Shown here: piece after piece, positions 33,777 to 44,100 of the stretch
Numbering within the stretch: position 1 is the stretch's first letter
Layout of the letters: each line of letters starts with the position of its first letter
DNA from: Spartobacteria bacterium
Lineage (GTDB): Bacteria > Verrucomicrobiota > Verrucomicrobiia > Chthoniobacterales > UBA10450
NCBI GenBank assembly: GCA_003134785.1
Contig: PLCN01000018.1
Span: forward strand, 1 to 64,000
Reading direction: 5' to 3'
Length of the DNA stretch: 64,000 bases
Program-made: the position numbers and the translations under genes
Notes under the pieces: model-generated
Seen by the model: the letters and a program-made list of their open reading frames with translations, nothing else
What the model was told of the DNA's origin: nothing
The model's database searches: none

Positions 33777-34394
33777 TTAGTGCGCTTCCGCTAATCCGGC
33801 AGCCAGCGCCTCCGCGCTGGGCACGTCGTTCCACCTCCGCACCAACCGGCCCCGGCCATCGAAAACAAAAACCGCGAACTCCGATGAAGTCGGGGTGATG
33901 CCCAGTTGCGAAACCGCTTTCCCGTCGAAATCCGCCACCACCCAAATATCTGAGCGCGGATTGCGCGTGAGATGTTTCGCTGTGTAAATTTTCTGAAGCT
34001 CTTTCGCTTCCGCGTCGAGCCGATTTCGGATGATCGCCATGATCATCCCCTGAAGCGGCGGGAAGATACCCTTTTGAAAATTCACAACCATAATGAGCCG
34101 GAACTTCGGATCGCCGAGATAAACGCGGGGCACGCGATCGCCGACCTGTTGCGCTTTTTGCTCGTCCTTCCGCGTCACCACTGTGATGATGGTGACGTGA
34201 CCATCGGACGTGGAAAATTGCTGCCGATCCACGTCGTTGAAAGAGAGCGAGTAGGTGTTCCCCGGATGCAACTCATTCGCCTGCGCCGGCGCGACGCCGA
34301 GAATCGCGATGCAGAAAAAATATTGAAGCGAACGGGCGAACACACGCAAACGCGTTGAACAACGAAAAGGCGTTGTGATCCGGTCGACGTTCAT
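33777..34394 (-). CDS. Secreted hypothetical protein, possible thioredoxin-like fold
   Basis: A 205-residue exported protein with a hydrophobic signal (LQYFFCIAILGVAPAQA). The mature chain has alternating strands (VTIITVVTRKDEQKAQQVGD, IWVVADFDGKAVSQLGITPT, FAVFVFDGRGRLVRRWNDVP) as in YtfJ/TlpA-like thioredoxin-fold proteins, but no CxxC is present. It is divergent from the LysM protein gene, 18 nt apart. Confidence 0.55.
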   Translation of the reverse strand: MNVDRITTPFRCSTRLRVFARSLQYFFCIAILGVAPAQANELHPGNTYSLSFNDVDRQQFSTSDGHVTIITVVTRKDEQKAQQVGDRVPRVYLGDPKFRLIMVVNFQKGIFPPLQGMIMAIIRNRLDAEAKELQKIYTAKHLTRNPRSDIWVVADFDGKAVSQLGITPTSSEFAVFVFDGRGRLVRRWNDVPSAEALAAGLAEAH

Positions 34395-34412
34395 AAAACT
34401 GTTAGGAGTTCC

Positions 34413-35114
34413 ATGTTCTTGAAAGTCTGTCTTCGGAAAAGTTTCGTTCCTGCTCTCGGCCTTGGCCTTGTCCTTTGCGTGGGAGGCTGCGACCGGATGA
34501 TCACCCCGCGCAGCGCGCAGGTCATCAAAGACGCCGAATCAAAAACCGCCGACGGCAATTACCTGCGCGCGGTCACCCTCTACGAAAGCGCGCTCGATGG
34601 TTCCGAGAAATCGGCCGAGATCCATTACCGCCTCGCGCTTCTTTACGACGACAAGATGCACGATCCGCTCCACGCGCTCCATCATTTCAAACGCTATCTC
34701 ACGCTCGCCCCCACCGGCCCGCATGCGAATGAAGTGAAGAATTTTATGAAGAAAGACGAGCTTGATCTCGGCACCAGCTTGTCCGGCGATTCAGTGGTGA
34801 GCCGCGCGGAAGCGACCCGGCTCAGGAACGAGAACCAGACTTTGCGAAAGGAAGTGGAAGACCAGCGCTCGCGTCTTCATGCTACCACGGAGAAAGCTCC
34901 GTCGAACAATGCCGATGGAAAAACAGAAAGCGCCAGCAAGAAATCCCCCGACAAATCGCGAACCTACGTGGTGCGTGATGGCGACACGCTCGCTTCGATC
35001 TCACGAAAATTTTACAAGACGTCGGGCCGTTGGAAAAAGATTCGCGACGCCAACCGGAGCGTCGTGGACGATCCGGGAAAACTGCGAGCGGGACAAACGC
35101 TGACGATACCGTGA
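34413..35114 (+). CDS. Lipoprotein with TPR-like and LysM domains
   Basis: A 233-residue envelope lipoprotein. The signal ends VLCVGGCD (Cys26 lipidated). Residues 35-110 hold TPR-like helices (NYLRAVTLYESALDGSEKSA, IHYRLALLYDDKMHDPLHAL). A coiled-coil stretch (about 130-155) and a Ser/Lys linker follow, then one C-terminal LysM domain at about 185-232 (TYVVRDGDTLASISRKFYKT). The LysM domain should bind peptidoglycan, tethering the lipoprotein to the wall. It is followed by an MBL-fold gene 90 nt downstream on the same strand. Confidence 0.82.
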   Translation: MFLKVCLRKSFVPALGLGLVLCVGGCDRMITPRSAQVIKDAESKTADGNYLRAVTLYESALDGSEKSAEIHYRLALLYDDKMHDPLHALHHFKRYLTLAPTGPHANEVKNFMKKDELDLGTSLSGDSVVSRAEATRLRNENQTLRKEVEDQRSRLHATTEKAPSNNADGKTESASKKSPDKSRTYVVRDGDTLASISRKFYKTSGRWKKIRDANRSVVDDPGKLRAGQTLTIP

Positions 35115-35203
35115 GGAAGCGTTGCATCGTTAAAGAGTAAAAACGTGAAACAAACAAGACCCCGGCTAAAGTCTCTTCCCGCTTCAACGCTTCAACACAA
35201 CCC

Positions 35204-36112
35204 ATGAAACCCATCACCCGCATCGCGCCGGACGTCGGCTGGCTTCCGATCAGTTTTGTGAACGTGTACTTCATCGGCCGGCCCGGCGGCGCGTGGGCTA
35301 TGGTCGATGCCGGATTGCCCGGCCGGGCGCATCAAATTCTCGAAGCGGCCGAAGCGCGGTTTGGATCGGGTTCGCGCCCGCAGGCAATTTTGCTCACGCA
35401 CGGGCATTGGGACCACGCAGGTTCCGCCCTGGCGTTGGCCGAGATCTGGGACGTGCCGATCCTGGCTCATCGCATGGAGAAACCTTATCTCACGGCAATG
35501 TCGGATTACCCGCCGCCCGATCCGACGGTCGGTGGCGCGATGGCCTTTCTCTCGCGGTTCATGCCGTCGGGCTCGCGAAATTTCGGAGATCGCCTCCGGG
35601 AATTGCAACCAAACGAAGTGCCTGCGGTGGCGGGTTGGGAGTGGCTCGCGACTCCGGGGCATTCGCCCGGTCACGTCTCGTTCTTTCGTCCTTCGGATCG
35701 CGTGCTGCTCGCCGGGGACGCGTTTGCCACGATGAACATGGATTCGTGGGCGGGTTTGATCAGCGGCAAGCGAACGCTCGCCCGCGCCGGTGCGCCCTTC
35801 AATACGGACTGGGACGCGACGCGATCGTCCGTCAAGGAACTCGCGAAGCTTCGGCCAAATGTCGTCGGATGCGGGCACGGAATTCCGAGGTGCGATGCGG
35901 AATTGCCCGCGCGTCTGGAACAATTCGCGGAAAGATTTCGCGCACCGAGGACGGGCCGTTATGTGCGACGGCCGGCGCGCACGGACGAGCGCGGAATTAT
36001 TTCACTTCCTCCGGCGCCATTCGATCCGGTTCCCTTTGCGACGGCAGGCGCGCTCATCCTCGCCGGCATCGCACTCGGCGCCGGATATCTCGACGACCAG
36101 CGGCGGAGGTAA
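35204..36112 (+). CDS. MBL-fold metallo-hydrolase
   Basis: A 302-residue metallo-beta-lactamase-fold hydrolase. THGHWDHAG places His66, His68, Asp70 and His71; further metal ligands lie in ATPGHSPGHVSFF and LAGDAF, with a late His in VVGCGHG. The C-terminus carries a small hydrophobic region (TAGALILAGIALGAGYL), so it may be membrane-anchored at its end. Substrate unknown; glyoxalase II-like thioester or phosphodiester hydrolysis are family options. Confidence 0.8.
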   Translation: MKPITRIAPDVGWLPISFVNVYFIGRPGGAWAMVDAGLPGRAHQILEAAEARFGSGSRPQAILLTHGHWDHAGSALALAEIWDVPILAHRMEKPYLTAMSDYPPPDPTVGGAMAFLSRFMPSGSRNFGDRLRELQPNEVPAVAGWEWLATPGHSPGHVSFFRPSDRVLLAGDAFATMNMDSWAGLISGKRTLARAGAPFNTDWDATRSSVKELAKLRPNVVGCGHGIPRCDAELPARLEQFAERFRAPRTGRYVRRPARTDERGIISLPPAPFDPVPFATAGALILAGIALGAGYLDDQRRR

Positions 36113-36115
36113 CCG

Positions 36116-36238
36116 CTGTAGCCGCCGCCCTGCGGGCGGCGAATCGTTGTAGCTCAGTGCAAATCGCAATCCAGAGCGTCGCCATTGTGTTCGCAAAATT
36201 GCTGTCGCTCACGCTTCGCATAGCGAAGCGGCTACAGG
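36116..36238. repeat. Composite repeat between the MBL-fold gene and rnd
   Basis: CTGTAGCCGCCGCCCTGCGG at the left and CGCTTCGCATAGCGAAGCGG followed by CTACAGG at the right. It contains the string TTGTAGCTCAGTGC, also seen at 23291. Confidence 0.7.
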
Positions 36239-36259
36239 AAACCGAGGCAGCGCCCGCGT

Positions 36260-37309
36260 TTACAATTGCAACAAACTTCGTTGCCACGGAGCAAGCAGCG
36301 TCCTGCTCCGGCTCTCATCGGCGGCGACGGCGTCCAGCGCGCCGCGCGGCGCGATGAATGAAGGCTCGAGGCCATGCTCGTTCGCGACCGCATCACGACG
36401 CCGGCGCAATGCTTCCGCCGCCCGCTCCATCTGCAAGGTCGGACGCACACCCCCACGGCGACGGCGCACGGGCCATTGCGATTCCGGCAAATTCAAACCC
36501 TTCTCCGCCGCGGCGCGAAAAGCCTGGCGCCGGCGCGCTGAAAAATGGCGGAAGTCCGGCACTTCTCCGGCGACGAAAGACTCCGCGGCGCGTAACAAGA
36601 ACTGATTCTGCAAAATATGAAAGGCGGGACGGTCCGCGGTTTGCGCCTCTTTATCCCGCCATTGCCACAGCTCCCGCAGAACCGCCGAGGTCCGCCCATC
36701 CAGCGTGCCCGAACCGGAAATCCGCCACGCCTCGTCTTCATCGCGCACGCGCTGCACCGAAGTCTGCTCGAGCTGGCGCTGACACGACTGCTGGAACCAT
36801 TCATACCGGCCGCGCTCTCGTAAATCTGCTTCGAGCTTTTCCGCGAGCGGCAGCAAGTAGCGGGTGTCGTTCATCGCGTACTCAGCCATGTGTTTCGGCA
36901 AAGGACGCTGCGCCCAGTTCGCTTTTTGCGAACCTTTCGTCAGCGTGATCCCGAAAAATTTCTCGACCAGCGCGGCGAGGCTGAATTCGCGAATGCCGAG
37001 AAGCCGCGCCGCAATCACCGTGTCGAAAATCCTGGTCGCGACAAAATTCATGCTCCGGCGCAAAAGGCGCAGATCGAAATCGGCGCCTTGCAGAACGACT
37101 TCTTTCCCGGTCAGCACATCCGCGAGCGGCGCCAGATTGATCGCCGCGAGCGGATCGATCAAATAATCCTGGCCACCGAAACTGAGCTGCACAAGACAGA
37201 GCTTCTCGTAATAGCAATGCAAACTGTCGGCTTCGGTATCGACCGCGATGCGATCGATCCGCTCCAGTTGCGGAAGAATCTCCGCGAGTTGGGAATCACT
37301 GGCGATCAT
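36260..37309 (-). CDS. rnd: Ribonuclease D
   Basis: A 349-residue 3'-5' exoribonuclease of the DEDD family. Asp24 and Glu26 lie in AVDTEADSL; further acidic residues are in LQGADFDLRLL and EYAMNDTRYLLPL. An HRDC-like region (LWQWRDKEAQTADRPAFHIL) sits in the C-terminal half. It trims tRNA and other stable RNA 3' ends. Its ATG overlaps the rho stop (ATGA), so it is co-expressed with rho. Confidence 0.9.
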   Translation of the reverse strand: MIASDSQLAEILPQLERIDRIAVDTEADSLHCYYEKLCLVQLSFGGQDYLIDPLAAINLAPLADVLTGKEVVLQGADFDLRLLRRSMNFVATRIFDTVIAARLLGIREFSLAALVEKFFGITLTKGSQKANWAQRPLPKHMAEYAMNDTRYLLPLAEKLEADLRERGRYEWFQQSCQRQLEQTSVQRVRDEDEAWRISGSGTLDGRTSAVLRELWQWRDKEAQTADRPAFHILQNQFLLRAAESFVAGEVPDFRHFSARRRQAFRAAAEKGLNLPESQWPVRRRRGGVRPTLQMERAAEALRRRRDAVANEHGLEPSFIAPRGALDAVAADESRSRTLLAPWQRSLLQL

Positions 37310-38667
37310 TTCAATCCGCTCAAGAGCAGCTCCGCATTTGTTTTCGTGTGCTGCAAATTTTCAATCAGCTTTTCCATCGCCTCGATCGGCGGCAGCGCGG
37401 CCATGGCTTTGCGCAACATCTGCACGCGCGTCCATTCCTCCGGGTGATACAGCAATTCCTCTTTGCGCGTGCCGGATTGCATACAGTGGATCGCGGGGTA
37501 AAGCCGCTTCTCCACCAGCGAGCGATCGAGATGCAGCTCCATGTTTCCCGTTCCCTTGAACTCCTCGAAAATCACCTGGTCCATCTTGCTGCCGGTATCG
37601 ACCAGCGCGGTGGCCAGGATCGTGAGGCTCCCGCCTTCCTCGCAATTGCGGGCCGCGCCAAAAAATCTCTTCGGCTTCAGGAGCGCCTTCGAATCCACGC
37701 CGCCCGACATGGTGCGGCCTTTGCCGGGCTGGAGTGAATTATAGCCGCGCGCGAGCCGCGTGATGCTGTCGAGCAGCACCACCACGTCCTTCTTCATTTC
37801 GACCAGGCGCTTCGCGCGCTCCAGGACCAGCTCCGCAACCTCGACGTGCCGGCGCGAATTTTCATCGAAGGTCGAATTGTAAACGTCGCAATCCACTTCC
37901 CGCTGCAGATCGGTTACCTCCTCCGGTCGCTCGTCCACGAGTAGAATGATCAGGACAATCTCCGGATGATTCACCCGGATCGCCTTGGCGATCTCTTTCA
38001 ACAAAATCGTCTTGCCGACGCGGGGCGCGGCCACGATCAAACCCCGTTGTCCGCGCCCGAGCGGAGTAAGCAGGTCGACCGCTCGCGCACTGATCGAATT
38101 CGTTTTCGAATTCTCCAGCATGATCCGGCCGTCCGGGAAGAGCGGCGTCAGATTGTCGAACGCCGTCGGCTCCGTCCATTCCGCAGGGGGAATATCTTCG
38201 ATCGCCGTCACCTCATCGAGCATGAGCAGTTTCTCGCGGTCGCGCGGAAGCCGCAACGTGCCGCTGATTTTTTGCCCCGGACGGAAATGAAATTTTTGGA
38301 TGAGCGCGCGCGACACACCCACGTCTTCGGGAACGGGGAGAAAATTAAGACGCGGAAAACGCAACGCGCCGAAAGAATCGGCGACCTGGTCGAAAAACCC
38401 CGCAGCCGCGACTGGGATTCCAAGGCCGAGAGCGCACCGAATCAGATCCAGAATCTGATGATGCCGCGTCCGCCCAGGGTGCACGCGCAGCTCGAGATCG
38501 CGGCAGAGTTTTTCAATCTCCGCCGGCTCGAACGCCTGAAGCTCATTCAAATCGAGCGCCGCTGGAAGCTCTATGGTCTCCGTGGCCAGACCGGCATCGT
38601 TCGATGCTGACCCGGCCGCAGGCTGCGCTTCCTCCGGTTCGACGTGCGTTGAATTGGTTTCGTCCAT
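37306..38667 (-). CDS. rho: Transcription termination factor Rho
   Basis: A 453-residue Rho helicase. Residues 1-45 are a variable acidic tail. The N-terminal RNA-binding part runs about 45-190, with [20 protein letters not shown] in place of the more usual GFLR..NYLPGPDD box. The ATPase has Walker A APRVGKT at 214-220 and LLVDERPEE at 242-250. [13 protein letters not shown] and the [20 protein letters not shown] block are conserved. Rnd follows with a 4-nt overlap. A family A repeat lies 13 nt upstream of its start. Confidence 0.95.
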   Translation of the reverse strand: MDETNSTHVEPEEAQPAAGSASNDAGLATETIELPAALDLNELQAFEPAEIEKLCRDLELRVHPGRTRHHQILDLIRCALGLGIPVAAAGFFDQVADSFGALRFPRLNFLPVPEDVGVSRALIQKFHFRPGQKISGTLRLPRDREKLLMLDEVTAIEDIPPAEWTEPTAFDNLTPLFPDGRIMLENSKTNSISARAVDLLTPLGRGQRGLIVAAPRVGKTILLKEIAKAIRVNHPEIVLIILLVDERPEEVTDLQREVDCDVYNSTFDENSRRHVEVAELVLERAKRLVEMKKDVVVLLDSITRLARGYNSLQPGKGRTMSGGVDSKALLKPKRFFGAARNCEEGGSLTILATALVDTGSKMDQVIFEEFKGTGNMELHLDRSLVEKRLYPAIHCMQSGTRKEELLYHPEEWTRVQMLRKAMAALPPIEAMEKLIENLQHTKTNAELLLSGLK

Positions 38668-38679
38668 TTAAGAAATGCT

Positions 38680-38741
38680 TTTGTAGCCGCGTTCTATGAC
38701 CGCCGAAGCCAACCAACGGCGATCATAGACCGCCGCTACAG
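38680..38741. repeat. Paired palindromic repeat, family A, degenerate
   Basis: TTTGTAGCCGCGTTCTATGA and GATCATAGACCGCCGCTACA: both halves carry substitutions relative to the consensus. It lies between rho and coaE. Confidence 0.75.
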
Positions 38742-38766
38742 CTCGAGGGTTCGTCAGCCTCATTTG

Positions 38767-39363
38767 TTATCCTTGCCAATACTTCGCCAGCAAGCCGGCC
38801 TGCGCCACGAGCACATCATGCCCGCCGTTATTCCAAACCACGTGATCGGCCCGGCGAATTTTTGCCGAGAGCGGCATTTGAGAGGAAATCATTTGTTGGG
38901 CGGCTGCGCGATCGAGCCGGGTGCGAGCAACCAGCCGTGCGAGCTGCACGCTGGGCGAGCAAGCCACGACCACGACCGAATCGCACAGGGTTTCGCCACC
39001 GGTTTCATAGAGAAGAGGAATGTCAGCAAAAAAAAGATCGGTGGAGTTGCGCCGGCTTTCGGCTTCGAGGCTCCACTGACGGCGGATGCGCGGATGCAGG
39101 ATTTGCTCCAGCGCGCGTTTCTTGTCCGCGTCGGCAAACACTATCGAGCGCATCTGCCCCCGGTTCAAGTCCCCGCTCGCAGAAAAAATTGCAGACCCAA
39201 ATTCGCGCGCAATCAATTCCCTCACTTCCGGGTCGCGCTCCGCCAAATCGCGCGCCGCCTGGTCAGCGTTAAAAAAAGTCGCGCTTGGAATAATTTCGCG
39301 CAGACACTCACAGAAAGTTGTCTTGCCCGTAGAAATCCCACCTGTGATCCCAATAACCGGCAT
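38767..39363 (-). CDS. coaE: Dephospho-CoA kinase
   Basis: A 198-residue kinase that performs the last step of coenzyme A synthesis. Walker A is GGISTGKT at 8-15. ADQAARDLAERD (about 33-44) and HPRIRRQW are family marks, and DIPLLYETG forms the lid-side motif. It stands between the rho operon and a gene-poor stretch on the upstream side. Confidence 0.93.
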   Translation of the reverse strand: MPVIGITGGISTGKTTFCECLREIIPSATFFNADQAARDLAERDPEVRELIAREFGSAIFSASGDLNRGQMRSIVFADADKKRALEQILHPRIRRQWSLEAESRRNSTDLFFADIPLLYETGGETLCDSVVVVACSPSVQLARLVARTRLDRAAAQQMISSQMPLSAKIRRADHVVWNNGGHDVLVAQAGLLAKYWQG

Positions 39364-39987
39364 GGTATTCTTTTTGATAGGGCGCCCTTCGCTCCGCCGT
39401 CGGCAGAGGCTTTGGCGCGCAGGAGGCCGAGGCGTCCGACTTATTTAGGGCGAACTGAGCAACCGCCCCATCAGTGTTTACCGCTCATTTTATCTGGCGC
39501 AACCACAAGCATAAACCTAGCACCCGTGCGGTAGACGAGCACCTTGACGGCTGCCTAGACACTTTCGCCGTGGGTAACCTTTGAAATACCTCTGGTCCAC
39601 GCCGAAACAGGTTGAAACCCGACAATTCCCAATTCCATCCGGTTCGAAGCCACGTGATGCGGAGGGCTGAATGGTAGAATCATTTGCGCGCCAGTCACCC
39701 ACCAAGCATTGAGCTAGAATCGCAGACTGACCTTCCGCCTCCAGCATTGGGGTGAGGTTATGGAGCGGTGGTTTTGTCATCACCATCACAGGAAGGGTGA
39801 AAGCGAGAAAAATGCATCTGCGAGAAAACTCGCAAAATCCGCGACGCCGTCAGTCTAACAGGGACGAAAATAAATCGCGGGGCGCAGGCAAAACTTGTGG
39901 CGCCGCGAAACATCGCTAACGGTGTCTTCCGCCACCTCCAACGAGGTGGCGGTAAAACCAAAACAGAAAACACGAAAGGGTACTATT
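39364..39987. other. Gene-poor stretch with decayed sequence
   Basis: About 620 nt without an intact gene. On the minus strand a fragment near 39480-39560 reads VKVLVYRTGARFMLVVAPDK and stops, and could be a decayed gene end, but no family is recognised. The right part contains the hairpin at 39929-39952 that precedes a small gene. Confidence 0.4.
39929..39952 (+). promoter_or_regulatory. Perfect hairpin upstream of the small CxxC protein
   Basis: CCGCCACCTC-CAAC-GAGGTGGCGG, a 10-bp stem with a 4-nt loop, 36 nt before the ATG at 39988. No T-run follows, so it may be a leader structure or stabilising 5' hairpin rather than a terminator. Confidence 0.5.
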
Positions 39988-40188
39988 ATGGCGGACGAAA
40001 AAATTGGCAAAAAGCCGGACGATAAACAAGGCGGAAAAGGCGGCGATAAGGGCGGCGATTCCGGTGAAGTCGGCGGCCGTGGGAGTCAACTTCTCTACAC
40101 CTGCTTCAACGACGGCGCGGGCAACTACGTCTCGGCGAACTGGACTTATTTCACGTGCTGGAAGTGCGGCGCGTTGAATTACATGTAA
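39988..40188 (+). CDS. Small Gly/Lys/Asp-rich protein with CxxC end
   Basis: A 66-residue protein of unknown family. The first half is a hydrophilic run (MADEKIGKKPDDKQGGKGGD). The second half is ordered and aromatic (LLYTCFNDGAGNYVSANWTY, then FTCWKCGALNYM). Three cysteines include a CWKC pair that could bind zinc or form a disulfide. AAGGG about 8 nt before the ATG supports translation. It is a stand-alone gene with its own upstream hairpin and downstream terminator, so it is probably strongly expressed. Confidence 0.7.
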   Translation: MADEKIGKKPDDKQGGKGGDKGGDSGEVGGRGSQLLYTCFNDGAGNYVSANWTYFTCWKCGALNYM

Positions 40189-40210
40189 GCACCCAAACGG
40201 GCTTTAAAGG

Positions 40211-40250
40211 AAGCGCCGGATTTTTCAGATCCGGCGCTTCTCTTTCTCTC
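40211..40250 (+). terminator. Rho-independent terminator after the small CxxC gene
   Basis: AAGCGCCGGAT (40211-40221) pairs with ATCCGGCGCTT (40229-40239) around a short loop and is followed by TCTCTTTCTCTC. Confidence 0.75.
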
Positions 40251-40351
40251 GAAGGTTGCATCGCAAGATGCAGCCTTTGTTCTTTGGGCACGAGCGCGAC
40301 GCTGAAACGGCGCCGCCCACAGGGCTGCGGCCACAGTGAGGCAGCTCATGC

Positions 40352-41086
40352 CTAGGGCAGGTTGTAAGCTTCCACTACGGCGATACCGACGTTGTCCCCC
40401 ACCCCGCGCACGATCGCCGTGTAATTTCCGCCCGGAATAACCCGGACGATCGCCGATTCCCGGTCGTCGCTCGGAGCGATACCCGTCGCTTGGATTTCTG
40501 CCGGTTGGTCGTCTTTCCAGTTATCGTTTACGCCAATGGTAGCGCCGTTGCCGTCATGCAGCTCCAGGGTTGCTGCGCGCGACGTGATTCGGGACGAGAT
40601 CGATGATTGCCTTGAGGCCGTGAGCATGGAGTCGCCCGATAAGTTCGCGGAATTTGGGTCCGGGTCGTTCGCGTAAACGACAAAGTCGATGCTTGCAGCA
40701 TCACCGAAGAGCGCGCGGGGAATGCGAAAGATAAATTGGCCATTCAGCTCGCTTGCCTCGAGAGCATCAGTCCGCTCGCGCTCACTCCAGCGCCACCGTT
40801 CCCATCTGCGGATGAATGAAACAATCTGACCGCCCCTTATTTCCGCCGAGAGAAGCAGGTCCGCCTTGAAGGGCAGGAACACGGTTGAGCCTTCCGCATG
40901 TTGAAGGAACGGCAGCACCGCCGCGCCGATTTCCCGATGCGTGTTCAGCGCGATGAAAAGATGAATCGCGTTGTTACTAGGTCCGCACTTGTAGCGGATG
41001 AACAACTCTTCCTGCGAAGTGGCGAATGCGATCGAGACGTCGTCGGAGCCGGCAATCGCTTGCTCACCTGAACTCGTTTTCGGCAT
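40352..41086 (-). CDS. Protein with C-terminal NISTR-type module (partial)
   Basis: A 244-residue protein. The N-terminal 150 residues form strands resembling a DOMON or amylase-associated sugar-binding domain (LFIRYKCGPSNNAIHLFIAL and GQFIFRIPRALFGDAASIDF), an uncertain match. From about residue 170 it carries the second half of the C-terminal module shared with the delta-60 proteins (ATLELHDGNGATIGVNDNWK, ending TAIVRGVGDNVGIAVVEAYN). No signal peptide is seen at the chosen ATG, so the true start may be missing or the gene truncated. It lies downstream of the 1093-residue protein gene on the same strand. Confidence 0.6.
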   Translation of the reverse strand: MPKTSSGEQAIAGSDDVSIAFATSQEELFIRYKCGPSNNAIHLFIALNTHREIGAAVLPFLQHAEGSTVFLPFKADLLLSAEIRGGQIVSFIRRWERWRWSERERTDALEASELNGQFIFRIPRALFGDAASIDFVVYANDPDPNSANLSGDSMLTASRQSSISSRITSRAATLELHDGNGATIGVNDNWKDDQPAEIQATGIAPSDDRESAIVRVIPGGNYTAIVRGVGDNVGIAVVEAYNLP

Positions 41087-41191
41087 CGCTTCATCATGCC
41101 GGATGCAAGGCCGAGGCGAAAGCAGAAGGTTGCTTTCCGCAACGGCAAGTCAAGGCAGTGATTGAATCGATCTTTTGCCCCGGGTTATGCT

Positions 41192-44100
41192 CTACTGGAG
41201 CGCGTAAACTTCCACGACCGCGATGCCGGTGGTGTTATTCGCGCTGCGGACGATCGCGGTGTAGCTGGCGGGAGTTAATGTCCGCACGATTGCAGATTCC
41301 AGATCGTTCGTCGGCGGGATCGTGCTATCGATGATGGCTTGCTTGTTCGGGCTATCCACCCAGTTATCGTTTGCTTCCAGCAGCGCGCCGTTCCCATCGT
41401 GCAATTCCAGAGTCGGATCGGCCAACTTTCCCGGCACGGATAAGGAAGGGCCAAGCGCACGGATGATGACCTTCTGTGATGTTTGACCCACCACAATAGT
41501 GCCGGCGATCAAAACATTGTCTCCGCCTTGGACCAGCCCGCGCGTAGAAATGTTAGCCAGCTTCGAGTTAGCTGCGGTATCCAGATCGTACGCTTCTACT
41601 ACTCCTATCCCAGTCCCATCGTTCACCCCGCGCACAACCGCGGTGTAAGCTCCTGGCGCAAGACTTCTCACGATGGCTGACTCCAGCGGGTTGCTCGGCG
41701 GAATCGTACTATCGATGATGGCTTGCTTGTTCGGGCTATCCATCCAGTTGTCGTTCGTTTCCAGCAACGCGCCGGTCGAATCATGCAGATCCAGGATTGG
41801 ATCGGCCAGTTGATCGGTAAATGGCAAAGAAGGCCCTATGGCTCGGATGATGATCTTCTTCGGCTGACTGCCCGTGATAATAATGCCGCCGATCAAGACA
41901 TTGTCGCCGGTCTCCACCTGCAATCGAGTTGAAATGTTGGCGAGCACGGTGGCAGGAGTCGGGATCAAGACATTCCACACTGATTCCGTGATGCTCTCCG
42001 AGGCGTTTCCCTGGCCGCTGGGATAATAACCGCGTGTGCGAATGTAGAGGTTCTTTCCGGTTGAGAGCTTCAAACTGGTGCGTATCCAGTTGCTGCCAAC
42101 CGCCGTGGGTTTGCCCAGGAGAGCGTAGTGCACCGTGTCGGTTGAAAACTCAAAGGTAACGCGCGCGAATTGCGGGCTTGAGCCGTCGCGTGTCCAGGTA
42201 ATCGTGCTTTGGGTCACGGCCAGGCTTTGCAGCGCGGCGGTGTCGTTACTCAAACGAGCGAACAGGCTGCGCATTTGTCCGCCGATGCTGGTGAAACCGC
42301 CGCCCGCTAGAATCTTGCCGTCCGTCTGCACCGCGATTGACTCGACAAAATTGTTCGCGTTCGGGTTGAACGAATCAGCGACTCCGGTGGTGGGATCGAG
42401 CCGGGCGATCTTATTGCGCGTCGCTCCGCCGATGCTGGTGAACTGGCCGCCCGCTAAAATCTTGCCATCCGCCTGCACCGCGATTGACAGGACAGAATTG
42501 TTCGCGTTCGGGTTGAACGAATCAGCGACTCCTGTGGTAGGATCGAGCCGGGCGATGCTATTGCGCGTCGCTCCGCCGATGTTGGTAAACTCGCCGCCCG
42601 CTAAAATCTTGCCGTCCGCCTGCACCACGATTGACAGGACATTATGGTTCGCGTTCGGGTTGAACGAATCGGCGACTCCGGTGGTGGGATCGAGCCGGGC
42701 GATGCTATTGCGCGTCGCTCCGCCGATGCTGGTGAAACCGCCGCCCGCTAAAATCTTGCCGTCCGCCTGCACCGCGATTGACGTGACAGCACTGTTCGCG
42801 TTCGGGTTGAACGAATCAGCGACTCCGGTGGTGGGATCGAGCCGGGCGATGCTATTGCGCGTCGCTCCGCCGATGCTGGTGAAACCGCCGCCCGCTAGAA
42901 TCTTGCCGTCCGCCTGGACCGCGATTGCGAAGACAAAATTGTTCGCGTTCGGGTTGAACGAATCAGCGACTCCGGTGGTGGGATCGAGCCGGGCGATGAA
43001 ATTGCGCGTCGCTCCGCCGATGCTGGTGAACTCGCCGACCGCTAAAATCTCGCCGTCCGCCTGCACCGCGATTGACAGGACAAGATTGTTCGCGTTCGGG
43101 TTGAAAGCAGTGTCCAGCGTGCCATCGGAGTTCAAGCGCGCGATGTTGTTGCGCGCCACGCCCAAGACACTGGTAAAGCCCCCGCCGATGAGAATCTTGC
43201 CGTCCGCCTGAACGGCGGTGGCGACAACATCGGTACCGAGGGTGTTCAGATCGAGGGTCTGGTCGAGCCCGCCGTCGGTTTCCAGACGGGCGATGTTATT
43301 GCGCGTCGATCCGCCGATGTTGGTGAACTGGCCGCCCGCTAGAATCTTGCCGTCCGCCTGCACCGCGATTGACTTGACACCCGAAGGATTGCTTGGGTTC
43401 GGGTTGAACGAATCAGCCGCTCCGGTGGTGGGATCGAGCCGGGCGATGCGATTGCGTGTCGCTCCGCCGATGCTGGTGAAAACGCCGCCCGCTAAAATCT
43501 TGCCGTCCGCCTGCAGCGCGATTGCGTAGACAAGACCGCTCGCATTCGGGTCGAACGAATCAGCGAGTCCGGTGGTGGGATCGAGCCGGGCGATGCGATT
43601 GCGCGTCGCTCCGCCGATGCTGATAAAAGAGCCGCCCGCTAAAATCTTGCCGTCCGCCTGCAGCGCGATTGAGGCGACAAAACTGTCTGCGTTCGGGTCG
43701 AATGAATCCGCGAGTCCGGTGGTGGGATCGAGCCGGGCGATGCGATTGCGCGTCGCTCCGCCGATGCTGGTAAAAACGCCGCCCGTTAAAATCTTGCCGT
43801 CCGCTTGCAGCGCGATTGCGTAGACAACACCGTCCGCATTCGGGTCGAACGAATCAGCGACTCCGGTGGTGGGATTGAGCCGGGCGATCAAATTGCGCGT
43901 CGCTCCGCCGATGCTGTTGAACTGGCCGCCCGCTAAAATCTTGCCGTCCGCCTGTACCGCGATTGAGGCGACAAAACTGTTCGCATTCGGGTCGAACGAA
44001 TCAACCGCTCCGGTCGCGGCATCGAGCCGGGCGATGAAATTGCGCGCCGCTCCGCCGATGTTGGTGAAAAGGCCGCCCGCTAAAATCTTGCCGTCCGCCT

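Noticed and set aside
39517-39789. Minus-strand open frame of 90 codons in the gap upstream of coaE
   Set aside because: No domain, no ribosome binding site and no conserved pattern. At best a decayed gene.
42135-43211. Long plus-strand open frame opposite the delta-60 gene, with repeated protein units
   Set aside because: The repetition only mirrors the 147-bp coding units on the other strand.
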